In this document: piece after piece, positions 51,662 through 62,691 of the stretch
Layout of the letters: every line of letters begins with the position of its first letter
How positions within the stretch are numbered: the stretch's first letter is position 1
DNA from: Vreelandella sulfidaeris
GTDB lineage: Bacteria > Pseudomonadota > Gammaproteobacteria > Pseudomonadales > Halomonadaceae
Direction: 5' to 3'
Assembly (NCBI GenBank): GCA_007182875.1
Contig: AP019514.1
Coordinates: forward strand, 1,240,001 to 1,304,000
DNA length: 64,000 nt
Made by a program: the position numbers and the translations under genes
The notes under the pieces: generated by a model
Databases searched by the model: none
Seen by the model: only the letters and a program-made list of their open reading frames with translations
Told to the model about the DNA's origin: nothing

Positions 51662-52637
51662 ATGATGAAAGATCCAGTACGTATTGCGATTACCGGCGGT
51701 GCCGGTCAGATCAGCTACTCTCTTATTTTCCGCATCGCCGCTGGCGACATGTTGGGGCCGGATCAGCCTGTCATTCTTCAGCTTCTGGAAATCCCCCAGG
51801 CAATGGACGCCCTGAACGGCGTGGTGATGGAAGTCAATGACTGTGCCTTCCCGCTGGTACAAGACATCGTCGCGACCGACGACCCGAACGTAGCGTTCAA
51901 AGACGCCGACTTCGCCCTGCTGGTTGGCGCACGTCCGCGTGGTCCGGGTATGGAGCGTAAAGACCTGCTGGAAGCCAACGCAGCGATCTTCTCCGTTCAA
52001 GGTAAAGCGCTGAACGATCACGCCAGCCGTGACGTAAAAGTGCTGGTGGTAGGTAACCCGGCCAACACCAATGCGCTGATTGCTTCCTGCAACGCGCCTG
52101 ATCTGGACGCTGGCCAGTTCACCGCCATGACGCGTCTGGACCACAACCGCGCCCTAACCCAGCTGGCACAGAAAACCGGCAAGCACGTCACTGACGTCGA
52201 AAACATGATCATCTGGGGCAACCACTCTGCTACCCAGTATCCGGATCTGGCCCAGTGTAAAGTCGACGGCAAAGCAGCGTTCGATCTGGTTGAGCGTGAC
52301 TGGTTCGAAAACGACTTCATCCCCACCGTGCAGCAGCGGCGCGGCCATCATCAAAGCACGTGGCGCCTCTTCTGCCGCGTCTGCCGCCTCTTCCGCCATC
52401 GACCATATGCACGATTGGGCGCTGGGTTCCAAAGGCATCGTCAGCATGGCGATTCCGTCTGACGGCAGCTACGGCATCGAAGAAGGCATCATCTACTCCT
52501 ACCCGGTACGTTGCCAGGGTGGCAAGTATGAAATCGTTCAAGGCTTCGAAATCGACGCCTTCAGCGAAGAGAAGATGAAAGCGACCGAGAAAGAACTGCG
52601 CGAAGAGCGTGCTGCCGTTGAGCACCTGCTCGGCTAA
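51662..52637 (+). CDS. mdh: Malate dehydrogenase, frameshifted once
   Basis: TCA-cycle enzyme, malate + NAD to oxaloacetate. About 325 aa, of the type related to cytosolic eukaryotic MDH. Rossmann motif [14 protein letters not shown], substrate arginines in [35 protein letters not shown], and catalytic His in [17 protein letters not shown] stands before ATG 51662. Break near 52335-52340: repair joins [20 protein letters not shown]. Confidence 0.95.
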
Positions 52638-52677
52638 ACGCGCCCGCTGGCGCTTTAACATGAGCGCCAGTCAACGC

Positions 52678-52711
52678 AAAAACCCTGCAAGCCATGCTTG
52701 CAGGGTTTTTT
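52678..52711 (+). terminator. Rho-independent terminator after mdh
   Basis: CCCTGCAAG pairs with CTTGCAGGG around CCATG, flanked by A-rich and T6 tracts. It can also serve the convergent HAD gene. Confidence 0.9.
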
Positions 52712-52742
52712 ACGCTTCATCACTTGCTCTTTCCGAGTCTGC

Positions 52743-53440
52743 TCAATCCCGCAAGCTCATAATCCGCCATTGGCGCTCTTCGGCTACCTTGCGCAGCGTA
52801 TCATCGGGGTCTACCGCGACGGGGTGATCGACTTTCTCAAGCAGGGGTAAATCATTGTGGGAGTCGCTGTAGAACCAAGCGCCGTCCAATGAAATGTCCT
52901 GCTGTTCAAGCCACTGGCTCAAGCGGGTGACTTTGCCCTCGCGATAACTCGGAATACCCGAAACACGTCCCGTGTAGCGCCCCTGGTTCACTTCCGGATT
53001 GACAGCAATTAGGTGATCAACACCCAAGCGCTCGGCGATCGGCGCCGTGATAAAACGATTAGTGGCCGTGATGATCAGCAGCGTGTCGCCTTTGGTACGG
53101 TGGCGGGCCAGTAGCTCTTCTGCCTTAGGCAAAATGTTAGGCTCGATTTTGCTGGCCATAAACTGCTGATGCCAGGCAGCAAGCTGTTCAGGCGTATTGT
53201 CGGCCAACGGTTTAAGCGCCATTTCCAAAAGGCAGCCATGTCCAGGGTGCCTGCATTGTAATCGGCCATGAAGCGCTCATTGGCTTCTCGGTAAGCGATC
53301 GGATCGACTGCCCCTTGTTCGAGCAAAAACTCTCCCCAGGCATGATCGCTGTCGATGGATAGCAGCGTATTATCCAAATCGAAAATGGCCAGACTCACGG
53401 CGCTCCCCTTATCGTTGATGTTGGTTAATTTATCATTCAC
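52743..53440 (-). CDS. HAD-IB family phosphatase (SerB-like), frameshifted once
   Basis: About 232 aa. HAD motif [22 protein letters not shown], motif [13 protein letters not shown], motif [32 protein letters not shown]. Close to the HAD-IB hydrolases found beside rppH-ptsP in pseudomonads. The substrate is uncertain (phosphoserine-like or histidinol-phosphate-like). Break at the T4/A4 run near 53226-53229: repair joins [15 protein letters not shown]. Confidence 0.87.
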
Positions 53441-53605
53441 GTCATTTAATCAGGCGGCGGATTATCGCAGAGTCGCCATGCCATTCCCACCAATGCTAAG
53501 ACTAAGACAAAGTAAGCATTCATCACTTAGCGTTATATTGTATTGATACGCTTGTCACCCTTGTGGAAAAATGGGGACAACTGAAAATTTATGAAGGTGA
53601 TGTCC

Positions 53606-54095
53606 GTGATCGACGCTGACGGCTTTCGCCCCAATGTTGGCATTATCATTGCCAATAGCCAGGGCAGCTGCTTTGGGCGCGTCGGGTAGGACAAAATGCG
53701 TGGCAATTTCCCCAGGGGGGCATCAATGCAAGCGAGACGCCACAACAAGCACTTTTCGTGAGCTTTACGAAGAGATCGGCTTAACTGCCGGCGATGTTGA
53801 TATTGTTGCCTGCACCCGGGGCTGGCTACGCTACCGTCTGCCACGACGCATGATTCGCACGCATTCGCGTCCGGTCTGTATAGGCCAGAAGCAGAAGTGG
53901 TTTTTACTTAAAAATCCGTTGCCAGGAAAGCCAAATCTGTATGACGGCAACCCCAACACCCGAATTTGATGGGTGGCGGTGGGTGAGCTACTGGTACCCG
54001 CTAGGGCAAGTAGTGCCTTTTAAGCGAGAGGTATATCGGCGCGCACTGCGAGAGTTATCTCCCGCGTTCAGCGCCTGGCACAGGATGAAGATTAG
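53606..54095 (+). CDS. rppH: RNA pyrophosphohydrolase RppH (Nudix), frameshifted
   Basis: Removes pyrophosphate from 5'-triphosphate mRNA and so starts decay. About 163 aa. [16 protein letters not shown], Nudix box around GGINASE...[53 protein letters not shown]. The start GTG 53606 is favoured by GAAGGTG six bases upstream and by alignment to MIDDDG of E. coli; ATG 53600 is an alternative. Breaks near 53660 (G3), 53754-53757 (T4), 53911-53915 (A5) and near 54074, the last giving a natural stop at 54095. Next to ptsP, as in most gammaproteobacteria. Confidence 0.88.
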
Positions 54096-54183
54096 AGCAG
54101 GCCGGCCCATGCATAAGGTAGGGTGGGCAGTCTGCCGTGAAATTCCCTCAGCGAGGCAAATAACAGTGAAAAGTAAAACGTCC

Positions 54184-56441
54184 ATGCTTGAGGTGCTGCG
54201 CCGGGTAATCCAGGAAGTGAATGGCGCGCGCAACCTTGATGCCGCGCTGTCTACGATGGTTCGCCGAATTCGTAAAGCGATGCAGACCGATGTCTGTTCC
54301 TTCTACCCTTTACGATAAAGAGCTTGAATCGCTGGTATTAGTGGAAACCATTGGTCTGCGTACTCAAGCCGTTGGGCGCGTTGTAATGCCGTTAGGCGAA
54401 GGCTTGGTGGGCTTGGTCGCCAAACGCAGCGAGCCTTTAAATCTCGAAGATGCCCAGGCACATCCGCAGTTTCGCTATTTTGAAGCCACGGGCGAAGAGC
54501 GCTACTCCAGTTTCCTGGGCGTACCCATCATCCACCAGCGCCATATGCTAGGCGTGCTGGTCGTCCAGCAGGCTGAAAACGCCAGTACGACGACGAAGAC
54601 GAAGCCTTTCTGGTCACCATGGCCGCCCAGTTGGCGGGTGTGTTGGCACACGCATTAGCGACCGGTAATTTGCTGCGCCCGACGCTTGCCGGTGGGCAGG
54701 CGATGTTTAAGGGCGTTGCCGCTTCGCCCGGTATGGCAATGGGGAAGCGGTGGTCATTACCCCGCCTGCCGATCTAAACAGCGTGCCCGACCTGGTGCCC
54801 AGCGATCAGGATTATGAGGTGGCACGCTTAAAGGAAGCCATTGGTAAAACGCGCAGCGAGATTCGAGCGGCAGCCGAGCGTTTGGCGAGCCGCATTTCCG
54901 CCCAGGAGCTGGCGCTGTTTGATGTCTATCAGCAGATGCTTGGCGAAGCAGCGCTGGCTGATGAAGTAGAAAAGCGTATTCGTGAAGGGCAGTGGGCGCC
55001 TGGCGCACTCGCTGATGTGGTCCGACGCCACGTGCAGTATTTGGAACGTGTTGACGATAATTACCTGCGTGAGCGGGCAGCCGATATTCGTGACCTGGGT
55101 CGCCGAGTGTTGGCGCACCTGCAAGAAGATACCCCTTCGACACCGGAAACCTACCCCGATAGCGCGATTCTGGTCGGCGATGAAATCAGCGTGGCCATGC
55201 TGGGTGAAGTCCCTCGCGATAAGCTCAAAGGGCTCGTCTCGGTACGTGGCTCCAGCACATCCCATGTAGCGATTGTCGCGCGTGCCATGGGGATTCCTAC
55301 GGTGCTGGGGATGGTGGATTTGCCACTGCCGCGCCTGGGTGGCGCACCGGTAGTGCTGGATGGCCACCGGGGTCGTTTATTTGTGCGCCCCGCGGCTGAA
55401 CTCAAAGCCCGTTACGCCAGTCTGATTGCCGAAGAAGAAGCGCTCAGCGAATTGCTTGAGCACGAACAGGATCTACCCAGCGCCACGCCCGACGGCCACA
55501 CCATGCCGCTGATGGTTAACACTGGTCTAGCGGTAGATGCCACCGCGCTGCTTAAAAATCGTATCGGTGGCGTGGGGCTCTACCGAACCGAAGTGCCGTT
55601 TATGATTACCGAACGCTTCCCTGGCGAAAAGAGCAAACACGACTCTATCGCGACCAGCTAGAAGGCTTCGCGCCGCTGCCGGTGGTCATGCGTACCCTGG
55701 ATATCGGCGGCGACAAAGATCTACCCTATTTCCCCATTGAAGAGGCCAACCCATTCCTTGGCTGGCGTGGCATGCGCGTGACGCTGGATCACCCCGAAGT
55801 GCTGATGGTGCAACTGCGGGCCATGCTTAAAGCTTCAATGGTCTGGATAATCTCTACGTACTGTTCCCGATGATCACCAACGTAGAAGAGGTGGACGAAG
55901 CTTTACGTCTACTGGATCGTGCTATTTTAGAGCTGGGTGAAGAAGGCGTTAATGTTGCCAGGCCCAAGGTAGGCGTGATGATCGAAGTGCCCGCTACCAT
56001 CTACCAAATGGACGCACTCGCTAAGCGCGTCGACTTCTTTCAGTAGGCAGCAATGATCTCACGCAATACTTACTGGCGGTGGATCGTAACAACCCCCGTG
56101 TGTCGAGTCTTTACGATGCGATGCATCCGGCGCTACTCGGTGCTCTGCAGGAACTGGCGAGTGATGCCTCACGGCTCAATAAGCCCATTTCGTTATGCGG
56201 TGAGCTGGCTGGTGACCCAGCGGGTGCGCTGCTGCTCATGGCGATGGGCTTTACCAGCCTCTCCATGAACGCGCCGAGCTTGCCTAAGGTGCGTGCGGCT
56301 ATCCGCCGGGTACCATTTAGCGATGCCGAGCAACTGCTTAAGGAAGTGATGGCGTTAGATACGCCCGCCCAGGTGCATGCGCATTTAGAACAACGCTTGG
56401 ATGAGTGGCAGTTGTCGCACCTGATGCCTCCTCGGGATTAA
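54184..56441 (+). CDS. ptsP: PEP-protein phosphotransferase EI-Ntr, frameshifted
   Basis: First enzyme of the nitrogen phosphotransferase relay (PtsP-PtsO-PtsN). About 753 aa. GAF domain ([41 protein letters not shown]), EI N-terminal domain (GVAASPGMA), phosphohistidine site [20 protein letters not shown], and C-terminal PEP-binding barrel ([60 protein letters not shown]). Breaks near 54300, 54592, 54737, 55632, 55842 and 56042. The TAA stop overlaps the stop of the convergent NRDE gene. Confidence 0.93.
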
Positions 56442-57268
56442 GACGCCGGTTCCAACGAGTCGCTGGGCAGCGTTAGGGTCGTTTCACCTACAAAGCGACC
56501 CAGCGGCCCAAAGCGCTGTTCAGTAATATCGATCTTGCCTTGAGCGTCTAACGTCAGCCACGACGTGGCGCGAGTACCGTAACGCTCGCCGATGATAAAT
56601 GCCGCTGAAAGCTGGCGCTCCAATTCAAGCCCCACGCCCGTATCTGGCAATGCCTTAATAGCAGCCTCTTGTGGGTTTTGCATCGCCCGCAGAACGGCAC
56701 TAGGCCATGCCGGGAAGGCGTCGGGCGGCGAAAGACCTGCTTGTGGTAAATCTTTATTTAAAAAACCTTGTTCAAGCGCATTACGCACGTTTACGAGCTT
56801 TGGCCAAGGGGAGTTAAGGTCGGCATTGGATAACCCGTGAACGCCGGGAGACACCTCGCTGAGGGCTAGATGCTCGCGGCCACGGTGCAAATGCCAAAGC
56901 CGCTGTGGCGTGGCGACGAGTAAATTAAAACCTGCGTAGCGTAATGCTTCGCCTTGGCTAAGCGTTGTTAGCCACGCTCCAATATCGTTACACTGTAGTG
57001 CATCAGTAACCAGTTCACCTCGGCTAGGTGCGCCGGGCGGTACGGTTAATTGAGGGTCACGTACGTTGGTTAACGCTGCAACGACACCACCCCGCTTGGC
57101 CGCTAACCACGAGCCACCGGCCTCTAAATCACGGCCTCCGACAATGTCTGGGTTGTCTTGCCACTCTGCAAGCGGCGCAGTAGGGCGCGCATGGAACTCA
57201 TCACGGTTGCCCATCAGTCGCAAAGGCGTAGGCGTGCCAGGTAGCCAAGCAAACGATATCAAGCACAT
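56438..57268 (-). CDS. NRDE/TANGO2-family protein
   Basis: 276 aa, intact. It begins Met-Cys with the family motif GNRDEFHARPTAPLAEW, then GGRDLEAGGSWLAAKRGGVVAALTNVR. Family members resemble N-terminal-nucleophile hydrolases, and Cys2 could be the nucleophile after Met removal. The human homolog TANGO2 is linked to metabolic disease, and heme or lipid roles have been proposed. No bacterial function is established. Confidence 0.88.
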   Translation of the reverse strand: MCLISFAWLPGTPTPLRLMGNRDEFHARPTAPLAEWQDNPDIVGGRDLEAGGSWLAAKRGGVVAALTNVRDPQLTVPPGAPSRGELVTDALQCNDIGAWLTTLSQGEALRYAGFNLLVATPQRLWHLHRGREHLALSEVSPGVHGLSNADLNSPWPKLVNVRNALEQGFLNKDLPQAGLSPPDAFPAWPSAVLRAMQNPQEAAIKALPDTGVGLELERQLSAAFIIGERYGTRATSWLTLDAQGKIDITEQRFGPLGRFVGETTLTLPSDSLEPAS

Positions 57269-57437
57269 AACAAACTCATTGTCCGAAAGGAGAAATTGTC
57301 AACGGAAGAGCAGCATGACAGTAATGAAGCGTAGACGTACACTGATGTCGGTATCATGTTTGTAGCACAAAATATCAGAAAACGGTGTAAGCAACTGGCA
57401 GTCGTTAGGCTGTCGGCAACTGCGCAGCGTTTAAACA

Positions 57438-58710
57438 ATGGTCATTTTTCAGCGGCTATGCCGGTCAATAGGAAGGCGAAAGCATGCAACGCTATCAAAG
57501 GGAGCATTTTGGGACGCCATCGTGTGGCCGCTATTGTGGCCTTTGTTACTTGTGCAAGCAGCATTGGTTGTGCTGTGCTTGATGGTTGGCGCAATGGTGT
57601 GGTGGATGACGCCGAGTCACGCCTCATGGAGCACCACGCTCTGGCTAATGTCGGCATTGCTGGTTGGCAGTAGTTTAAATGCTGGTGCCTTTCTTATGTT
57701 GGTTAAAGCACGCGCCCGACGTAAAGATAACCATTTGTCGCAAGAGCTAAACGAACTAGAGCGTCGTAGCCAGGTACTTTTCAAGAGCTATGCCAGGAAC
57801 CGTTCCAGAAGCCTTTACCCAATGCCCACGATGACTCTCTTCTGCCCTTGCCAGCGTTTGGCTAGTATTAATGAAATGCTAGTCCGCATTGAGCACTACC
57901 TGCAAGGCGCACAAGGGGTCAGCGCTGTCAGCAAAAATACAAAGCATGAACATGAACAAACACTGCTGGATGATTTTCAGCATCAGCAGCAGCAACTCAA
58001 ACACTTAATGGCTGGCCGAGAAAGGGCGCGGGAAGAGTCACGTTTAAAGACGGGTTATTTAACATTGCTACAGCGTGAAACAGACGGTTTGCTCGACCAT
58101 TTAAATGTGATGGCTGGCAAAGAGGCTACCGATAATGGTCGCCAAAATGTCACAGAGGTGCACGAGCGCCTACTGGATATCCGTTCGTTATTAGCCAATC
58201 TCGTTCAGCAGAGTGCAGAAAGCACTGAGAAACCTACTGAAAAAGCAGTGAAAAAGCACTGAAAAGCTAACTGAGGAAAATATAAGCCAAGGCGGCACTG
58301 ACGCGCAGCGCAATTTGCGCATACTCGTTGTCGATGACGGGCCAGTGAATTTGATGCTGGCGCGCCAGATGCTCGAAACCCAAGGGCTACAGGTGGAAGG
58401 TGTCAGCAGCGGCGAGCAGGCGCTTGAACGTCAACAGGGCGCGTTATTCGATCTGGTGTTTATGGATATCTTCATGCCGACCTTGGATGGGCTCGAAACA
58501 ACCCGGCGTTGGCGTGAATACGAGCGCCACCAAGGCGGCAGCCAAAGTGTGCTGGTCGCGCTAACGGCCAACGCGGATGATGCCAGGCTCGATGCCTGTT
58601 TAGCGGCTGGCATGGATGACCTGCTCGCCAAGCCGTATCAACCCGAAACCCTTCTCAATATAATTACTCGCTGGTTTCCAGGGACGGCTAAAGCACTTCC
58701 GCCTGCATGA
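57438..58710 (+). CDS. Membrane-anchored receiver-domain protein with degenerate kinase helix, frameshifted
   Basis: About 424 aa. Two N-terminal membrane segments (IVWPLLWPLLLVQAALVVLCLMVGA in pieces, and LWLMSALLVGSSLNAGAFLML), a coiled-coil region, a two-helix stretch like a HisKA dimerisation domain (LKTGYLTLLQRETDGLLDHLN; EVHERLLDIRSLLANL) but without a recognisable H-box His-Glu and without any HATPase domain. A canonical REC domain follows: RILVVDDGPVNLMLARQML, phosphoacceptor Asp in FDLVFMDIFMPTLDG, LTANADD, LAKPYQPE. The A5 run near 58248-58252 has one A too many; repair fuses the two parts. A compensating pair of breaks lies near 57780 and 57860. The TSUP ATG overlaps its stop. Confidence 0.75.
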
Positions 58711-59503
58711 CTATCGTCACGGCGTTACTCATTTACTTAACCCTGGGTGCCGTCGCCGGCACAATGGCAGGTGTGTTTGGAGTGGGGGCGGGCTGATCAT
58801 CGTTCCCGTGCTGGTGTTTGCGTTTGAACTACAAAACATCGCCTCGGAAATTACCATGCACTTAGCCATCGGTACTTCTCTCGCCACTATCCTAGTCACT
58901 GGTTCCTCTTCAACGCTGGGCCATTTTCGTCGAGGAAGCATTCACCGTGAGTGGCTTATCGCACTGCTACCAGGCTTGGTCTTAGGTTCCATCGCTGGGG
59001 TGTTTGTGGCCGATAATCTGTCGGGCACATTGTTGGAAAACCATGTTTGGCCTCTTTATTTTATTGATTGCCACAAAAATGTTGTTTGGTTTAGCGCCCA
59101 AGCCCGGCAGTGTTGCGCTAGGCAAGGGGCAATGGCCTTGGCAGGTGGGGTGATTGGCATGATTTCAGCGCTCTTTGGGATTGGCGGTGGCGCCATGACG
59201 GTTCCGTTATTGTCACGCTGCGGTGCCAGCATGACCCAGGCCGTAGGGACGGCAGCGGCAGTCGGCTTGCCGATTGCGTTGGTCGGGGCACTGACGTTTA
59301 TCGTAGTGGGATGGGGAAATTCGCTGCTGCCTGCCTGGGCAACGGGCTTCGTCATGTGGCCTGCTTTTTCAGTATCGTTATCACCAGCGTTCCCTTTGCG
59401 CGTTTAGGCGTTAAACTTGCCCATATTTTGCCCGCCCTTACGCTACGGCTCTCCCTTTGCGCTATTGCTAACAGTGGTAGGGGTACGCTTTTTACTGTCG
59501 TAA
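58707..59503 (+). CDS. TSUP-family transporter (TauE/SafE), frameshifted
   Basis: About 265 aa, 7-8 membrane helices, family of sulfite/sulfonate and organic anion exporters. Repeated glycine motifs: GAVAGTMAGVFGVGGGLIIVP and VIGMISALFGIGGGAMTVP, the two halves of the TSUP fold. ATG 58707 overlaps the REC gene stop. Breaks: G5 near 58791-58795, near 59040, near 59365 and C3 near 59453-59456. The last repair gives FALLLTVVGVRFLLS and a stop at 59503. A TSUP gene between ptsP and lgt is usual in pseudomonads. Confidence 0.88.
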
Positions 59504-59630
59504 CGTCTCCTGGGCTAACGTTTACTTGGTCTAACGTTTGAAAAGCCAAGAGTTTGGCTGGCTTAGCTTTTGGCTGCTCTGCTAAAAATATGCGTTTTCA
59601 TACTTCCTTTGGTCAGATTAGAGAGTGTAA

Positions 59631-60424
59631 ATGATTAATTATCCGACGATTGACCCAGTGGCTATCTCCCTCGGGCCGCTGCAAGTCCATTGGTATGGCT
59701 TAATGTATGTCGTAGGTTTTGTAGCTGCCTGGTGGCTCGGCTGTCGGCGTGCTTCGCGCATCGGGCTCAACAATGATGATATTGGCGATCTACTGTTCTA
59801 CTGTGCTATCGGGGTGGTGGCCGGTGGGCGTTTGGGGTACGCGCTGTTCTACGGGCTTGAGCAGTGGATGGCCGACCCGCTCTGGATCTTCCGCGTATGG
59901 GATGGCGGTATGAGCTTTCATGGTGGTCTGCTTGGTGTCTTATTGGCCGCCTGGATATTCGCCCGTCGCAAACAGCTAGCGTTCTTAACACTCACTGATT
60001 TTATTGCCCCCTGGTACCCATTGGGTTGGGCGCCGGTCGCATCGGTAACTTTATCAATCATGAGTTACCGGGGCGCGTAACATCACTGCCCTGGGGATGC
60101 CGTTTCCGGCATGGGGCCTGAGCCACGTCATCCGTCAGCGCTCTATGAGGCCTTGTTAGAAGGTGTCGTACTGTTCGCCATTCTTTGGTGGGTTTCTTCC
60201 AAGCCAACATCACGGGGTTTGTGTCCGGACTATTTTTAGTTTGCTATGGCGTTTTCCGCTTTATGGTCGAATTTGTTCGTATGCCTGACGCCCACATCGG
60301 TTTTATTGCCTTCGGCTGGGTCACCATGGGCATGCTGCTTACACTCCCCATGATCGCGCTGGGCCTAATCATCATCGCTTGGTCACGCTCCCAGCCTGTA
60401 GACGTGAAAATTCAAAACGCGTAA
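59631..60424 (+). CDS. lgt: Prolipoprotein diacylglyceryl transferase, frameshifted
   Basis: Inner-membrane enzyme that attaches diacylglycerol to lipobox cysteine. About 264 aa. [43 protein letters not shown], and the Lgt signature [14 protein letters not shown], which appears only after repair near 60025-60035. Other breaks near 60098-60115 and 60190. It ends with [20 protein letters not shown]. Precedes thyA and folA in the classical order. Confidence 0.93.
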
Positions 60425-60472
60425 TAGCAAAGCTCGTAATAGATAGATAATTAGTTACCTAGTCGAAAAGAA

Positions 60473-60492
60473 GGGCAATCCTCGCATTGCCC
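60473..60492 (+). terminator. Hairpin between lgt and thyA
   Basis: GGGCAAT (60473-60479) and ATTGCCC (60486-60492) enclose CCTCGC. No T-run follows, so attenuation or mRNA processing is as likely as termination. Confidence 0.4.
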
Positions 60493-60549
60493 CTCTTCAC
60501 CCTCACCCCCAGAATAAACCGCTACACCGCCTGCTAACTTGGAAACTCT

Positions 60550-61368
60550 GTGACTGCTACAACGCCCGCACTTGAGCAACCCTATTTAGATTTGATGCAA
60601 ACCGTTTTAGAGCATGGCGTTGACCGCCACGACCGTACAGGTGTCGGTACGCGCTCTGTGTTTGGCCATCAAATGCGCTTTGATTTGTCGCGTGGTTTTC
60701 CGCTGCTGACCACCAAGAAGCTCCACCTACGCTCCATCATTCATGAGCTTTTATGGTTCTTGAAAGGCGACACCAACATCGCCTATCTAAAAGAGAACGG
60801 GGTGCGCATTTGGGATGAGTGGGCGGATGAAAACGGCGATCTAGGCCCCGTTTATGGCTACCAGTGGCGTAGCTGGCCCGATCCTAAAGGCGGCAGCGTT
60901 GATCAAATCGCCAAAGTGCTCAATCAAATTCGCACCTCGCCCCAGTCGCGCCGCCTGATTGTCTCTGCCTGGAACCCGGCCCAGGTAGATGAAATGCAGC
61001 TACCGCCATGCCACTGCCTGTTTCAGTTTTACGTTGCCAATGGGAAGCTGTCGTGCCAGCTCTATCAGCGCAGTGCGGATATTTTCCTCGGTGTGCCGTT
61101 TAATATCGCAAGCTACGCACTGTTGTTAACCATGGTCGCACAGGTAACGGGTCTGCAACCCGGTGAATTTATCCACACCCTGGGCGATGCGCACCTGTAC
61201 AGTAATCATTTGGAACAGGCCAAAGAACAGCTGGCGCGTACCCCCAAAGCAGCGCCAACGTTAGTGCTTAATCCAGCGGTGGATGACCTGTTCGCGTTCC
61301 GGTTTGAAGACATACATATTGATGCTTACGAGGCGCATCCGCACATCAAAGCCGAGGTGGCGGTATGA
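60550..61368 (+). CDS. thyA: Thymidylate synthase
   Basis: dUMP to dTMP using methylene-tetrahydrofolate. 272 aa, intact, slightly longer than E. coli (264). [38 protein letters not shown], catalytic Cys in [13 protein letters not shown], and [25 protein letters not shown] start at 60550. Overlaps folA by 4 bp (ATGA), coupling the folate-consuming and folate-regenerating enzymes. Confidence 0.97.
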   Translation: MTATTPALEQPYLDLMQTVLEHGVDRHDRTGVGTRSVFGHQMRFDLSRGFPLLTTKKLHLRSIIHELLWFLKGDTNIAYLKENGVRIWDEWADENGDLGPVYGYQWRSWPDPKGGSVDQIAKVLNQIRTSPQSRRLIVSAWNPAQVDEMQLPPCHCLFQFYVANGKLSCQLYQRSADIFLGVPFNIASYALLLTMVAQVTGLQPGEFIHTLGDAHLYSNHLEQAKEQLARTPKAAPTLVLNPAVDDLFAFRFEDIHIDAYEAHPHIKAEVAV

Positions 61369-61921
61369 GCCAGCCAATCGATACTAGCAAGCAAAGCGAC
61401 GACTTCGACTCTTTAGTGCCGGTGGCCATGATTGTCGCCATGGCTAAAAATCGCGTAATCGGCGTAGACGGTAAGCTGCCCTGGTACCTGCCCGAAGATT
61501 TAAAGTTCTTCAAGCGCATTACTCAGGCAAAACCACTGGTGATGGGGCGTAAAACCTTCGCCTCCATTGGTAAGCCGCTGCCCAATAGGCTTAACGTGGT
61601 CGTTACCCGCAACGCCGGGTTCTCTCATGAAGGCATACGCGTATGCCATGATTTGCCCGCAGCGCTTGAGCTAGCCGACCAGCATGCCACGATAGAGGCA
61701 GCAGAAGAGATCATGGTAATGGGCGGCGGTGAAATTTACCGCCAAGCGTTACCCTTTGCCCAGCGGCTTTACATCACGGAAGTGGATTGTGAGGTAGAGG
61801 GTGATGCAAAATTTCCTGACTTCACCCCCACGAGTGGCAAGAAGTCCAACGCGTAGCGGGGCAGCCGGCAGAAGGGCAGCCAAACTACGATTTCGTGGTC
61901 TACGAGCGCATCGCCGACTGA
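61365..61921 (+). CDS. folA: Dihydrofolate reductase, frameshifted once
   Basis: Regenerates tetrahydrofolate after thymidylate synthase. About 185 aa, including an N-terminal extension of some 20 residues. [31 protein letters not shown] has the conserved acidic residue of the active site (Asp of PEDL); [28 protein letters not shown]. Break in the C5 run near 61826-61830 (one C short). Repair reads [18 protein letters not shown] and runs to TGA 61919-61921. Confidence 0.93.
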
Positions 61922-61941
61922 GAAAGTCAAAGGAGAAGGCT

Positions 61942-62691
61942 ATGGCCGCCAGCTTAACGAACCTGTTAGATGACTTGGAAATGCGTCTTGAACGCACACA
62001 AGCTGAGCTAGAAGCCCTGCGCGATGAGAATCAGCAGCTAAAGCAGCAATTGGCGCGGCAAGATGCCCGGGTGCAAAGCGAGCCAAGCCTGGAAGCTATG
62101 CCAAGTGCAGAAGCTATGCCTGCCGCTGAAAGGTCCAGCGAAGAAACATTCAACCCTGTTGCGCTTGAAGACGATGCCCAGGAACAGGAACAGGAAGCGG
62201 TCAGCGGAAACGCTGATTTACCGCCTGTGGATGAACCAGCCAAAATCCCGTCGCCGCATGCGCTGCTTAATCAGTGGTACGAACGCTACCCTAACGCGTT
62301 CTTTAAAGGCCACACCAGGCCGCTTAAAGTCGGTATTCATCAAGACTTGGCAGAGCGTGAGCATTGGCCGAATAAGCTCATTCGCCGTGCGTTAGCCAAC
62401 TACGTCAACCTGCCGCGTTATATAAAAGCAGTGCGCGAGGGCGCCGAGCGAGTCGATTTAGATGGTCAGCCTGCTGGCAAGGTGGATAAAGAAGCCGCGC
62501 TGCATGCATCCGAAAAGCGTGGTGAAAAGAAAGAGCGCACAGATAAGGAAGAGCGCGGGTATAAGGAAAAGCGCAGAGAAAAGGAAAAGAGAGAGCAGCC
62601 CAAAAAAGCGCAGCCTAAATCATCGTTAGCCGCTAAAAAGCCTCATAAAGAGACTTTAACAGAACCACAAGATGAAAAACTGAAAAAGTGA
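61942..62691 (+). CDS. ProQ/FinO-domain RNA chaperone
   Basis: 249 aa, intact. Order: N-terminal coiled coil (LEMRLERTQAELEALRDENQ), an acidic low-complexity linker (residues ~60-100), the ProQ/FinO domain (YPNAFFKGHTRPLKVGIHQD, LIRRALANYVNLPRYIKAV), and a Lys/Glu-rich basic tail. ProQ-family proteins bind structured sRNAs and mRNA 3' ends. The domain order differs from E. coli ProQ, where the FinO domain is N-terminal. AGGAGAAGG precedes ATG 61942, 20 bp after folA, so it may be in the same transcript. Confidence 0.88.
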   Translation: MAASLTNLLDDLEMRLERTQAELEALRDENQQLKQQLARQDARVQSEPSLEAMPSAEAMPAAERSSEETFNPVALEDDAQEQEQEAVSGNADLPPVDEPAKIPSPHALLNQWYERYPNAFFKGHTRPLKVGIHQDLAEREHWPNKLIRRALANYVNLPRYIKAVREGAERVDLDGQPAGKVDKEAALHASEKRGEKKERTDKEERGYKEKRREKEKREQPKKAQPKSSLAAKKPHKETLTEPQDEKLKK

